From: Chionis minor
Taxonomy: Eukaryota; Chordata; Aves; Charadriiformes; Chionididae
Direction of reading: 5' to 3'
Assembly (NCBI GenBank): GCA_013398295.1
Contig: VZSF01007241.1
Span: 386,700-450,699 of the forward strand
Length of the DNA: 64,000 nt
The position numbers were made by a program, and so were the translations under genes. Shown piece after piece: positions 13,101 through 24,774 of the stretch. Numbering within the stretch: the stretch's first letter is position 1; each line of letters begins with the position of its first letter. The notes under the pieces are model-generated. The model searched no databases, was not told the origin of the DNA, and was given only the letters and a program-made list of their open reading frames with translations.

Positions 13101-15976
13101 TTTAGTAGACCTGTTTTCTGCAACAGCATCTACTGTGCTTGACCTTGTTCTCAAAGCCTCAGATGAGCTTTGGTTTACGTGGCCGGCTCCTCTGCTTGCT
13201 GGTAGTGATTGGCAGTCGTGCTCTCTCCTTCCCCACACCACCAGCGTCTCTTTTGTACGCAGTTTGGAAAAGCATTATGCCTTTCAGCAGCAGTGGACTG
13301 TTAGATCGGCTCTGCCATCACAGAGAACTTCACCTTACTATTTAGTCAGTGAATAGCCATGCCAAGAAATTATTTGTATCATTCTGGCCATGCCTCAACC
13401 TGAAACCACTAGCAGGCAGTCCAGAGATCGCATGAGGATTCATGTATTCCATGATCAGAGAAGTCACAGCATGTTTTGTGGCTCCATAAGCCACGCTGAA
13501 GTCAGGGAGGCACCTCAGTTGCTCCGTACTCCTGGTGATGAATGAGGGCTCATGCATCTCATTGAACTCAGGCTAGACTTGCTTAAAAAAAAAAAAATTA
13601 AGTATTTCCACACTTGGAAGTACTAGGTCTCTGAATTCCATTCTTTATCTCTGTCTTACAATACTGTACTAGTCTCCTGCAGAAACCACCAATATAATTT
13701 ACTTTATCTTTTATTCCCACACTGTAGCGGCACAACCGACACTGCTACTTGTACCTATCCTTTAGACAGGAAGCACCAGGCAATCTGCCACAGGCAAAGC
13801 ACACATGGGGTGACAGATTCTTCTCTGACATACTTTCTGTAAGCGTCCTATTTGTTTATGGCTTTACTTGCAAAACGCTGCAGACAAACCTCACTTTTAA
13901 AGTAGGTGAACTCAGGCAAATGTTTGCTCTCTCTCAGCAGAAGTGCTGCCTTATGCCTCTAAGGATAAGTGCAACCAGAGAAAGTCCTAAACATGCTGCT
14001 GTCATCCTTTACTGGAAAGGAGCCAAGAAGCAAACTGGAGAGTAATTTTTCACCTGGCCTGCTAGAGCAGACTACATTACTAGAGTGCCAGCAGAATGTC
14101 TACTAGTTTAAGCGTGTTTAAAAAAAAACCAACAAAACAAAAATTTCATGTGAATTAATCTTGAAGTCAATGCTTGTTTACCTTCTAATTTCCAAAAAAA
14201 CATACCTTCACAAAATCCCTTTCATAAAGGACACTTATTACTGCCTGTTTTAAAGCACCTTCTTCTAATATGAGAAGTTCATGTTTTGTACTTGTTTACG
14301 GGTCTTAGTTTGCACAGTTATTATACTAGAACCAAAACTAAGAAAGAGGAAGAATTTTTTTATTGGACCAAACGTTAGGTTATCTTTGAAGAAAGAGCTG
14401 TGTTACGTTCCAAGTTCCCGATTAGTTTAGATTCAGCATGCTCCTTGCACTGCTCACAATCAGGAAAGAGCCTAAATGACTGGTTTTCCTTAAAGTGAAA
14501 ACAAGCTTACACAATGAGGTAAATATTAAATTAGTATTTTTAATATGAGAGGGGATGTTTATTTGCCTTTATTTAAAGACTGCAAAATTGCATCCTACTT
14601 AGCACCTTGAATGATCCACCATGAGAATATTGGAATTTTTCCCCAAAAAAACCCTGTAAACATTTACCAGAAGTAAACCTCAAACATGTTGGGAAAGAAC
14701 GTGTTATCTACTACTTGCTATACAGGAGGATAAGCTATACAAGCTGTTTAAATAACGTCACTTATATTAAACCTGAATGTTGTTATATGGGGCAACAGTG
14801 AATTTTCTAATCTTACCTATTGCGTCAAGCTGCATTTGAATAGAAAACTTCCATACAGAAATATTTGCAGACTTAAGTAACCTTAAGTGGATTAATATAT
14901 TCCTACCCTACTATGTTTTGAAAATCACTATTTCTTAGAAAGGAAGCATGTTTTGACCTTCACAGATGGCATCAATTCCTGGTCACTACAACCGTAGAGC
15001 TAGTAGGTCTAATCTCCAGTTTGTGTAAGTGTTGGGGGGGGAAAAGCTTAACATCCGCTCCCATTATCTTTCTAAGAATTTCTGTCTCTTCAGTAATTTG
15101 AGCCCAGGTCTTCAGCAGCTATGACTTATGACTTAAGTAAAGGTATTTTCATTAAAGCCTTACTTCAGACAGTCAATTTGACCTCATATTCTTTTAAGCC
15201 AATCCATTTGCTGTGAGGTCCATCAGAAACTATTGATGTGTATTAGGAAGTTAAGTGCACTGGAGAGAATTACATTCCTATGGTAATCCTGGAACTGCTC
15301 CTGGTTAAATATACCTGTACAGACCAAGACTCAGATCTGTACCTATAGTAGATAAACTCTACATTAACACAAAGGTACAAAGTACTAAGCCAGCTTTGCT
15401 TTTCTACCTGCTGTATTTTTTGGTCTAACATGTCCTCCAACCTAAATGTTTATTTTTCAGCACAGCAAAAATTACAAAGACATCAACGTTCAAAAGAATC
15501 CAGGGGCAGACATAATTTTTTACAGTGTGTGCAAGCAGTTAAGTCGTCATCCTTTGTAAAGAGAAAAATGCAGTTTGGGGCAGATTCCCATCAAAACAAT
15601 TTGCTTTGCCTAGTCCCTTATTAGCGGAAGGCTGGGTCTGTGATGCGATACATTCAGCCTGCTCTCACCCATCACCTATCCCAGAGCAGGCATACTTACC
15701 TGAATACTAACACCTGTAGAAAGATCAAGTTTAGAGTGCAAAAGGGTTGCTGCATTTCCCAAAGATCCCGAGGAAAGAGAATAATCAAGACTAGGACGGA
15801 GAAGTTAATTTGGCAGGCCAGAATTTGAACCATTCTGTAATAGAGCAAACGACTGTTGGTTCAGTCCATGTAACCTTTCAAGGCCTGTTCTTTGGTAAAC
15901 AGGCAAGAAAGATTTAATTTGTTGTCTGGCAAAATATACAAAATTCAACACTCAAGTTTAACTAAAGGGTAATTTT

Positions 15977-15982
15977 TTTATT
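15977..15982 (-). promoter_or_regulatory. ERH: ERH polyadenylation signal (AATAAA, minus strand)
   Basis: TTTATT on the plus strand reads AATAAA on the minus strand, about 370 bases past the ERH stop codon. This gives a 3' UTR of about 390-400 bases, a length that fits the short ERH messenger known in vertebrates. Cleavage would be expected near 15955-15965. Confidence 0.65.
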
Positions 15983-16351
15983 CCCCATTAAGACTGTCTC
16001 AAGGACATAACTAAATGTTGGAAACCCCACAGAAGGGCACATACAGTGAATGTGGTGAAGTACAATATGTGAACAGCCCCAGGGGTTCAAACAAGGTAGG
16101 ACCATTAGCTAACCAGAGAAAAAAACAAATTAAAACTCTGCTGAAGATGTTGCACTTTCTTCTCCATTTGCACTGAAAAAAAAAGTCAAATCCAACAAGA
16201 TCCTTGCATCTCTAACAATACATTCAGTCCTGGCTAAAGAGTTTAACAAGATGGCAACAGGATGACTATAATACAAAACGTTCACTACTACACTCTGTAC
16301 ACGCCTGTTGTCCAAGCCCTCCCCCAAAACCATGTAATAACGGTGCCCACA

Positions 16352-16454
16352 TTATTTGCTTGCTTGCTGGGCCTGCCTGCGGAGGAGGACGTAGATCTTC
16401 TCCTTTATCCAGTCTTTATTGTACGGTTGGTATGTCTGAGTATCAGCACGGTAA
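16352..16454 (-). CDS. ERH: ERH coding exon 4 (C-terminus and stop)
   Basis: The exon starts after a ctgtag acceptor preceded by a pyrimidine run and completes the Val codon split with exon 3. It encodes [15 protein letters not shown], then [18 protein letters not shown], with stop TAA at 16354-16352. The Ser before the final Lys (codon AGC, plus-strand 16358-16360) is the one residue that differs from the mammalian protein as I remember it. Confidence 0.97.
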
Positions 16455-19400
16455 CTACAGAGGAAAAAAAAGAATTAATGTAGTATCAGTCTCTTCTGGA
16501 AGATGTATTTATTGCAGGACAACTTCACAAACAATTAAGCATCCTCAAGTGTATGAGGCAGAAAGTTGTGTACAAAACACAAGTAATATCAGAAGTAGAT
16601 GGGAAGTGCCGCTTATTAAAGAGATTTATCCTGTTCCCTATAAAACAGTTACCCAGCAGATCAGTAAGAATCTGAAATAAAACTAGATGCTCCAAGGACT
16701 GAGTGACTGGATCACAAATGTTCACATTTTAATTCATGAATAAAATTACTTATGGGAGACAACAAATGGAGCACCTTAATATTATGGAGCTCAGAATGAA
16801 GAAGAATAGTTCCACCAGGAAACAATTTAATTTGTCTTAATAAGCCAAATACTTCTTCAACACTACTTCAGCAAGCATTGATGTGAGTTTAAGTGTGCTG
16901 CTTCTGTTTGGCATTTTTTAGAAAATGAATAAAATCACAATTTTCCAAGAGCAAAGGTAGACTCATAGGTGGATGACAAGGGATTCTTGCCAGTTGGCAG
17001 TGATGGCAAGCCTACATCTAACAAACAAGGACAATTCATAAAAAACAAACTGAAAACAAAACCCCACAGATGCATTTTCTTCAGTACTTAGGCATAGTTG
17101 ATAAAAGTAGTCCACTAGCAAGATTTCTTGCCAGGGCCAGAGAACTCAGTTACTCAAGCCACTGCTGAATCGAGGCAGAATTAGACTGTAAAATGAAAGT
17201 AAATCACATGATCTGTGTAGATTCATCCCCTCATTTCCCCCTTAGTCATTAAAGTTGATTTTTTTTTTTTTTTTAAATGAAGATGAATTTCAGTGAATGC
17301 TTCAAGAATTACCGAAGTTCTGGTCAGTCTTTAAAATCTCGGTATGCATATTTCTAATCAGGTAAGAAGGGTGAGATGGTCATTTGTAAGCTAAGTAAAT
17401 ACCCAGAGTTAACTCAATCCAGAATAATTTACAGTTCTTACCTAAGGAAAAAAGCCCTCAGCACACTGTTTCTAAGAAAGTCTTGTTATTTAAAACCCAG
17501 CATGATTGGTTCAAGGCCACAGAAAGAGTTTCAGTATATACTGACGTAGCAGTAGTTCCAGTGCAGTATAAGAAATGTTAGTTTCAGGAAAAGTTACTGA
17601 TTTCCATCCCCACCCCAATCCATTCATAACGTTACACTGTGAGACCAGATTTCAAGTACTACAGGACTCTCCATGAACACAAAACACGTCTGGAACACCA
17701 CAGGCTACGTGTGCCATCTGGTGGAAAACTATAAGCTAAAGTAGAATTTGGCACAACACTGAGTTTCCAAGTCTAGCTGATAAAGGCACAAGATTGTACT
17801 AGAAAACAGTTGCTACTCCCTAAAGCAAGTATCTAGCTTCAGTCTGTTAGATAAACCAAAGCAAAGTGTGTCTTTCAAACTGCATCAGCACTATGACACC
17901 TGAAGATCAAACAAGGCAGAATGTCTAAGAACAAGGTAACTGCAGAAACTAATCCTGGTTTACTTAGTCTGCTGAAAACTTTGGTAAATGGCATTTGTAT
18001 TAAGTCACTATCAGCAACATAGATTCCGTATGTACATCAGAATGCAAAGGAAAGCAATCCCGATGCTTGGGTTTTCAAAATCAGGTTTTTTTATTTTAAA
18101 CTGGCAAAGGTTGTTCACTGTGTGGCTGCACAAGTACTTGCACTGGGATTTCAGACAGAGCAGTACTGCTGCAGGAACGTCCACACCAGATACTCACCAG
18201 CTTTACTTGAGTTTATGGAATTCTGTGTTTAGAAACCCCAATGCTATGTCTCTTGTTATTTGAATATGGGATTTGTATCCTTATTCCTGCAGAATTTCTG
18301 CAAAGTTGATACCACTGTCATATCAAACCATTACCTTGAAATTTATGGTATGGAAAGTACTTGTGATCTGGACTACATGACTCAGTTACGCTATGTTCTG
18401 AATAGTGATATTTAACACTTGATTTCACAGTGCAATAAGCATGGAAAGTATACAAGACCACCTTTGCTAGCCCACAGCTTTAACACACAGATGAGAACTG
18501 GAGATAATGTATTCACAAGAACATTCGAACAATTAGCTAGAGCTCTCTGGAGGATTGATCTGTTCCTCAATCACTTCATTAGGATTTACAGCAACTTCCA
18601 CCTTGCTGTATCATGATCAAAATAAACAACTGGCTGCAATGCACTTCTATAGATTTCTACTGTATCACTAGCACAGCCCTCAGCAGAACAAAATGCCATG
18701 ATCATTCTGCCTCCTTAAGAACTGTACCAACTGCACAAAGGTAGATACAGCCCCAATTTAATGAGATTCTAACATTAATAAAATATGAAGCTGTATTAAA
18801 CTGTTGGACTTCCAGTACTTGAAGTGCTGAGAGCTTCAGGGTGACTGAAAGTGGAACCATCAGTTTCTAAGCTTTCTTTTGAAATACTTTATTCCAATAC
18901 AGTTAATTGGCAACATGGCGTACCAGCTGCAATACTGCTGCCTTACTAACACAGTTGCTGCAAAAAAACCCCAGAATCTCACCAGGTTTCACAGAAAACA
19001 TGTAAGAGCTTACATGGAAGACTTATGACTTCCCTAAGTCACTGAAATGGACTTGTATAACTGAACTTACACAAGACAGCTGAGGTCTGCCAAGTCATCA
19101 ATGAAGTCAAACAATTGGCTGATATCGTATGTAATGGATGGACTGTTTGGATTCATTCTCTTCAGATGCTCTTCATACATTTTACACACTCCTACAGGGG
19201 CAAAAAAGATTAACAATGCAATATTAAAAAAACAACTGTATCTGCTGCGACTTCTTCAGATTTTGAACTACAGATATCAGAAAAGTTTTGAGATGACTAC
19301 CATGAAAACAGAGACATAAACTTCTAACTTGGATTTTGCAGAGCTGAAATGCTTTTGTTTTAGCTATTTGTACTGAAACATAATAGTAATACTATAAAAT

Positions 19401-22400
19401 CAGGTAAGATGCATGGACAGAAGCATCTAGAGGAAAAGGCTTTAGTTCTATCAGAGATGTAACTTCCCATGCAGTAAGCTCCAATGGAAGCCTGAAATTC
19501 CTTCTAATAATTTTAAGCCAGCAATTGCAACATATATTCCTACTGTACCAGCACCTGAGAAAAACTAATGTCAAATAAAGCTACTCAAATCTCAGAAGAG
19601 AGATCATTCTTGATGAAGGAGTCAAACAGCACTACTGAGGCAAGACTGACAGCGCAAGCCTGTATATGAATTTAAATCAGTTTTATTTAAGCTAGCCCAT
19701 AAATAATTCAGATATGTTTGAGAAGAATGTAACAGGAAAGTGAGCACAGAGGCTTTACATGGTCTTTATTATGCTTTTGTTTGCCTCGCAAAACTTCCTG
19801 GAATTAGAATTTTTAATGTTAAATGAACTTCTACATTTAAATCATACAGCTGTAGCGTTTCAATCTTCTTTCCGAGCTCACTATGTGTCTATTTAAAGTC
19901 AAGCAGGATTTTTTCTCTGGCAGACATGCCATGAGGCTGCAAATTATGTATCAATTGCACACATACTTTTATTTCCTCTACATGGATAGCACAAAAAATA
20001 GTGAGAGTTAGGCTCGGATCCTGCAATGAAATGCATTCAGGCGAGTCTGCTGCACAGCCCCACCAAGAATATCATCTACTCTCACGTTTAATGTGGTTCA
20101 ATCTGGTTAAATCAAAAGGAGACATTTAATATAAAAAGGAAGTTTTAGAAACAAAGAATAGCTATTTTTAGTTTGCTAAAACATTAGTAAACTAAAAGCA
20201 TAAGATATTTTTCCATTTTTTTGCGAATTACCATTGGAAAACATGAACAGCAACTTATTTTCGTATTGAGTAAGTTTGGGAATGTATCAAAAATGGGGTA
20301 TTAACAACATTTTTTTGTCTACCATGGCTGCACCCACCTTCCATGCACTCATTCACTGATTCATAATCAGCATATGTTCTGCCTTCTGGCCTCTTGGTAG
20401 GCTGGACAAGTAGAATTGTGTGAGACTGAAAAACAAAACAAACACCAAGAAAGCAGGTTACTTGCAGAATTTGAATGGTTTTTGTTTGAATTAGGTTATT
20501 TATCTGAATGAAGCACTAAAAAGAAGCATAATATTAAAACACTAAGCCATCAATCAAGGACACAGACATTTTTCAAATATTCCTTACTGTTCACAAAAGC
20601 AGTGTTAACAATTTTTGTTTCCAGTCAGTCCTATCAATCCTTACGTAAATTTATGTGTAAAATCACCAGTAAAGGAGCAATTGTGTTGGAAAAAAACCCC
20701 AAACCCACAGGAATAATAGTTTCTATTTAAACAAAAAAGCAAAGCAATAAAGTCAATGTATAAAAGCTACGCCCTTACTGCATTTACCTATTTTATTCCA
20801 AATGCAAGCTGTTAGTATGATTTCAAATACCCCAGTTAAAGAGCAAGGAAGGAGTCCAACTTAATTTCACTGTCAGTCTCATCTTAAAGATTTTAACAAA
20901 AAATAGCTACTTTTGAGTTGTTCATTCATCTTAAAGGGAACAAAATAATACAACAAATCCACACTTAGTATTCAAGGTTATTTCCTGCAAAACAGATGCA
21001 CTGATTTTTCATACTTCAGTGAGTCTACTGAAACAGTAATTATGGTACAGATAACTGTTCCAAATGTCAGAGCCTGTAAACTTGCTCTTCTGCGTGAAAG
21101 ACTTAGATGATGGTACAATCTGTGGCTTGCGTTAGTTCTGTAATATTTTTCACTTGGCTACAGCAAGTAATTTGAGCAAACAACAAGCAAGATTTTTGAA
21201 ATGTATACAATCTGTGATCTAATTAACAGGTTACACAGCACAGAAAGTTTGCAAGCAAGCTACCAAACACCATTTCCAGTGGTGCTAATTGGAGCCAACA
21301 TTTTCAATGCTAATATATGAGGTGAGCACAAACATGTAATATTCATGGAGGCAACTGCAGAGTAAGGCACACTGGAAACAAATATCAAAGCATATTATTG
21401 GGCTTAAATTGATCAGCTGCTGATAGAAAAATCCTGACCCACGCTTTGGACATATCAGTTAAGATACCAGTTCAGTGTTCAAATGCAGGGACAGAAAAGA
21501 AAAATGGCAAATATTAGTATTTACAATCAACATATAGGAAAACAGTACAAATTTTTATACCATGACTGGTAGTATTCCCATGCCTGGAATATATTTTTCA
21601 GTTCTTTAAATTCTACCTCAAATAACACGGCAGAAGGAGATTCGGAGAAGCCCAGAAAAAAATTAGACAAAGGAACAGAAGCAGCAGCAAGACTTTTCAC
21701 AATCAGAAGTGGAAAGAGACAGGAATTCAGAGCTACACAAAGGAGACTATACCATTTAAGTCCACTTCCATGTATGCCAGAGGACACTAGATTTGAAACA
21801 AATTCCCCAAGGGAGGCTGGTATCTGGCTGTTCCTAAGCTCATTGTGCTTAAACAGGCACATCTTACCAGGGAGTCCAAATGACTGTGCCAAACTTTATT
21901 ATAAAGTACTTTTTCCAGCACTATCATTTTTATTTGCTGGTCACTGATGACAAGGCTTGGTTCTAGGACTTGCAACTCTCATTTCGTGGGAGGATTTGAC
22001 TAAGGATCCCTTATTAACAACAATGGACGAGGTGCATCAGCCAGGCCAGTTCAGTCAGCATGTCCTAAAAAAAGCTGTGTTACTTTAGCATCAGAATGGC
22101 TTGCAAACTACATCTGCAGTGTCTGATTATGTTCATATATTTGCCTCTTTCAACTAAGCTCAGTATTAAAAAAGTTGTGTCTATTTGACAAAGCCTAAGA
22201 GAGCACAGATAAAACTGAACTGACCAGGAGTTACAGAACTGTATCACAACTGAGTGAATTCTGTAATCTCCCAGAACTTGCTGGGGAGCCATTTTAGGCT
22301 TTCTGGCCTACAAATACCTAGACTATCCCTCCCATTCTTTGGGTGTTAAATGAATGTATATATATTCTGAAGTTATCCCAGTAATCAGATTATAGAAAAA

Positions 22401-23893
22401 AATATCAGTGAGCCAGGTATGTAAGCCACTTCTTTTAGAACTTTAAGGCAGAAATCATTTGGGCTCCTGACTTTAAACCATTTATCACTTTAAACACTCT
22501 AAAATACCCATATCAGATACTGCCCTGGAGTTTATTAAAATTAATGCCATTAAGACCATCTGGATTGTAGAATTAATGCCATTACATCTCAAATGTTTCC
22601 TTGGGAACTTCCCATTACTATACCTTAAGGGAAAAAGAATAACTTGCATGTTTTGCTAGAATTGCTCCTCCTCTCTTACCACAGAAGTGCAAAAAAGCGA
22701 AGTTCAGAAGCCCAAGAAAAGTTTTCTCCAACTATTACCTGGCCTACTACATACAAGCTTGGGTGACCAGACAAAAATCAGTGTCATTAATAACTATTAT
22801 GTTTTCCTATAGGTATAACTCTTATTATTAGGAAAAAGAAAACCAAAACAAAGGAAGATCCATAAAACTTCACGCATTAGAACCAGGTTATCCGAAAGAG
22901 TCCAATGTGAATTCTTACTATTCTGATGCATATGTAGGGTTTTCTTGCCTGTTCTTTAAAAGCATAGTTGTACAGGCTTCTGTTAAGCAGGACACTGAAT
23001 GAGATACCACACGGTTTTTATAATTTTGAACTTCTAGAGATCACTTTAGAAAGTGCTCAAATTACTGAAAACACAACCTTGTAAAAATGGTTAAGGCAGC
23101 ACTGGCAGCCAAACCAGCAAACCTTAGGAGCTAGGCAGTATCTGCCCAAAGAAGCTTCTACAAACTGTGGAGTCTATTCAATGATAAATTAAGAAAATAA
23201 AAAAGGGAGGTAAACAAGTGTTGTAAGAATAAGACGTGTGGTGATGCAAATACAAGTAGTATACCACACACACCTAAATGTCTCAGTTACTCCTGCTAGG
23301 CAGAAAAAGTCATCTTTCACTTCGAACAAGAGGGACAGCACTCATGTCTTGCTCATGCTAGCAAAAGCCAACCACTTTTGAGCAAGCACTGGACAGATGT
23401 AGAACTTTGTTGCAAACCGAGAAGCAGTTGCCCTTCTACCGCAAGGCATGGCCAAATTTAATAGATGAATGCAGCAAACTACTGCGACTGGTGGTAGGCC
23501 TTTGTGCCTCAGCGTGCCACTCAAACAGCCCACCAGTGCAAGCTACGCTGTTCGCTCCTCCAAGTACTGGGGAGGAACGGGGGAAACCGCGTGGGTTTCG
23601 ATTAACGCAGAGCAGCCGCGTAAGGCGGGGGCGCTCCACGGACCCGCGAAGCCAGCGCTGGCGAAGAAGAGCTGCACTTCTAAAAGCGCCCTGAAAAGGG
23701 GATGAAGCTCCGGGGCAAGCCTCCCCCCGCCCGCGCCTCAACCGAGAGCAGCCGGCCCAGAGGCACCTCCTGAGGCCGCGGCCGTCGCTNAGCCCTAGGG
23801 GGAAGGGAAAGCAGCCCGCCCCGCTCCCCCAGGCCGCGCGGGGAGCGAGGAGGAGCCGCCGGGCCCGGCCCGCCGCCCGCCCCCGCTCACCAT
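16352..23893 (-). CDS. ERH: Enhancer of rudimentary homolog, complete spliced gene
   Basis: ERH is a small, extremely conserved nuclear protein that acts as a homodimeric adaptor in RNA processing, transcription regulation and heterochromatin-linked RNA elimination. Coding exons on the minus strand are 23893-23891, 20425-20338, 19191-19071 and 16454-16352. They total 315 bases, 104 residues plus stop, the exact family length. All junctions use GT-AG and keep frame. Recognisable segments are [18 protein letters not shown] (residues 2-19), the [18 protein letters not shown] core, and [15 protein letters not shown] near the C-terminus, which together form the single alpha/beta ERH fold. The protein ends QQASK; I recall mammalian ERH as QQAGK, so one substitution is suspected. 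The gene diverges from SLC39A9 with 785 bases between the two start codons. Identification is certain; only UTR ends are uncertain. Confidence 0.98.
16455..19070 (-). other. ERH: ERH intron 3
   Basis: A GT-AG intron of about 2.6 kb, AT-rich, with poly-T near 17259-17276. I see no nested gene or clear repeat in it. Confidence 0.9.
19071..19191 (-). CDS. ERH: ERH coding exon 3
   Basis: This 121-base exon encodes [20 protein letters not shown] followed by [19 protein letters not shown] and two bases of the next Val. The acceptor is ctgtag and the donor gtaagt. It holds the central helix and strand of the ERH fold and is identical in protein sequence to the mammalian form as far as I recall. Confidence 0.97.
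19192..20337 (-). other. ERH: ERH intron 2
   Basis: A GT-AG intron of about 1.15 kb with donor gtgggt. AT-rich; nothing else recognised. Confidence 0.9.
20338..20425 (-). CDS. ERH: ERH coding exon 2
   Basis: This 88-base exon encodes residues 2-31: [19 protein letters not shown] followed by [10 protein letters not shown] and the first base of Gly. The acceptor is a pyrimidine tract ending tttttcag. Because exon 1 contributes only the start ATG, this exon begins at codon 2. Confidence 0.97.
20426..23890 (-). other. ERH: ERH intron 1
   Basis: A GT-AG intron of about 3.5 kb running from the CpG island (donor gtgagc at 23890-23885) to the exon 2 acceptor. AT-rich beyond the first 350 bases; no repeat or nested gene recognised. 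Confidence 0.85.
23790..23790. other. Unresolved base in promoter
   Basis: A single N inside the GC-rich ERH intron 1 start. It marks uncertain assembly in a hard-to-sequence region. Confidence 0.95.
23891..23893 (-). CDS. ERH: ERH coding exon 1: start codon only
   Basis: On the minus strand the sequence reads ...gagctgtgATGgtgagcggg. The ATG is directly followed by a GT donor, so exon 1 supplies just Met and the intron lies in phase 0 after codon 1. The 5' UTR extends rightward into the CpG island; its end is not fixed by sequence. Confidence 0.93.
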
Positions 23894-24065
23894 CACAGCT
23901 CCCGCTCCCTCAGCACCGCCGCGGAAAAGAGGCGCGCGACGATTCCCCCACAACCCCCCGCGCACGGCCGGAAGCGCCGCGCTAACGGCCGGCCACACGG
24001 CGGGGGCGCGCAGGGCATGCCGGGAAGGGCCTGCCGCGCCAGGCTGGGGGCGGGGCGGGCCGCGC

Positions 24066-24075
24066 GGCCATCTTG
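24066..24075 (-). promoter_or_regulatory. YY1-like motif 1
   Basis: GGCCATCTTG on the plus strand is CAAGATGGCC on the minus strand, matching the AAGATGGC core bound by YY1. Such sites cluster at or just downstream of transcription starts of housekeeping genes. In the ERH direction it lies about 175 bases upstream of the ERH start codon, so it may lie in the ERH 5' UTR or mark its start site. Confidence 0.6.
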
Positions 24076-24113
24076 GATGAGGGAGCTACTCCTTCCCCGC
24101 CGCGGCCCCTCGC

Positions 24114-24124
24114 CCGCCATCTTG
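24114..24124 (-). promoter_or_regulatory. YY1-like motif 2
   Basis: CCGCCATCTTG is CAAGATGGCGG on the minus strand, a full YY1 consensus. It has the same orientation as motif 1, about 49 bases away. The repeat supports a functional pair and suggests the ERH start site lies close by. Confidence 0.65.
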
Positions 24125-24678
24125 AAGCCGGGAAGCGCGTTGGGGTCAACACGTGGGGCGGGGGCGGGGCGTGCCCCGGAAAAGGAAGCGCTAGGTTGCG
24201 GAGGTGCCACTTTGGCCTGTGAAGGCGGCGGCGGTGGGCGGAGGCGCGCACCGGTTCCGCAGGTTTCCTTCGCCTCACGGGCGCGGCCCGCTTTAGGCCG
24301 CCCCTCTGTGTGGAGCCGCCGCCGCCGCCGCTTCCTCCTTACCCCCCGGGGGTAGCGGGGTGCTGGGCAAGGTTCCGCTGCCTCAGGTGAGGGCCGGGCC
24401 TGTCCCGTCCCGGGGCTGGGCCGCTCCCTCTTCCCAGCCGCGCAGGTGTCTCCCCGCCCGTTCACCCGCTGGACGGTCCCGGCGGGATAGCGGCTGCCGC
24501 ACGCTGGGCCCAGAGAGGCCGCCGCTGGGGGCTGAGCCGGCCGGAGCCGCCGGGCAAGAGAGACATGGCTGAAAGCCTTTCCTGGGAGCTCGGTGTCTGC
24601 ACGGGTTAAGGCGTGCGGGGCGAGGTGGAAAAGTTGCTGTTGAATTTCACTTTAAAGGACCGGACAGAAAGCAGCGAA

Positions 24679-24774
24679 ATGGATGACTTCCGCTCCATCT
24701 GCCTGCTGTCTCTGGCCATGCTGGTCGCCTGCTATGTGGCAGGAATTATCCCCTTGGCAGTTAATTTTTCCGAG
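24679..24774 (+). CDS. SLC39A9: SLC39A9 exon 1
   Basis: Encodes residues 1-32, [19 protein letters not shown] then [13 protein letters not shown], which is TM1. The start is set by the family N-terminus MDDF and context gcgaaATGG. The donor is gtaaga in phase 0. Further upstream, cctcag/gtgagg at 24386 looks like another donor and could reflect an alternative 5' UTR exon. Confidence 0.97.

Larger units (their letters stand above)
1..15950. other. Intergenic region, no supported gene
   Basis: I found no coding exon, tRNA or rRNA here. Open frames on both strands (longest 3167-3952 plus, 2210-2899 minus) have no recognisable protein, and the first runs into a CR1 repeat. From memory of human synteny GALNT16 should lie to the left on the plus strand, so the first kilobases could be its 3' UTR or flank. 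I looked for its lectin-domain C-terminus and did not see it. AATAAA at 1768-1773 is a possible plus-strand polyadenylation signal but cannot be tied to a gene. Confidence 0.6.
23560..24600. promoter_or_regulatory. CpG island, bidirectional ERH/SLC39A9 promoter
   Basis: This is the only extended stretch of very high GC and CpG density in the window. It covers the ERH first exon and lies directly upstream of the SLC39A9 start. It holds GC boxes (ggggcggggc near 24047-24056 and 24161-24170), ETS-like sites (ccggaag 23968-23974; ccggaa 24177-24182) and two YY1-like motifs. No TATA box is evident, as expected for a housekeeping promoter. It includes an unresolved base (N) at 23790. Confidence 0.9.

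Noticed and set aside
23893..24465. 190-codon minus-strand frame across the CpG island
   Set aside because: Arg/Pro/Ala-rich translation typical of GC-rich promoter DNA; it overlaps the ERH 5' UTR in a region with promoter motifs.
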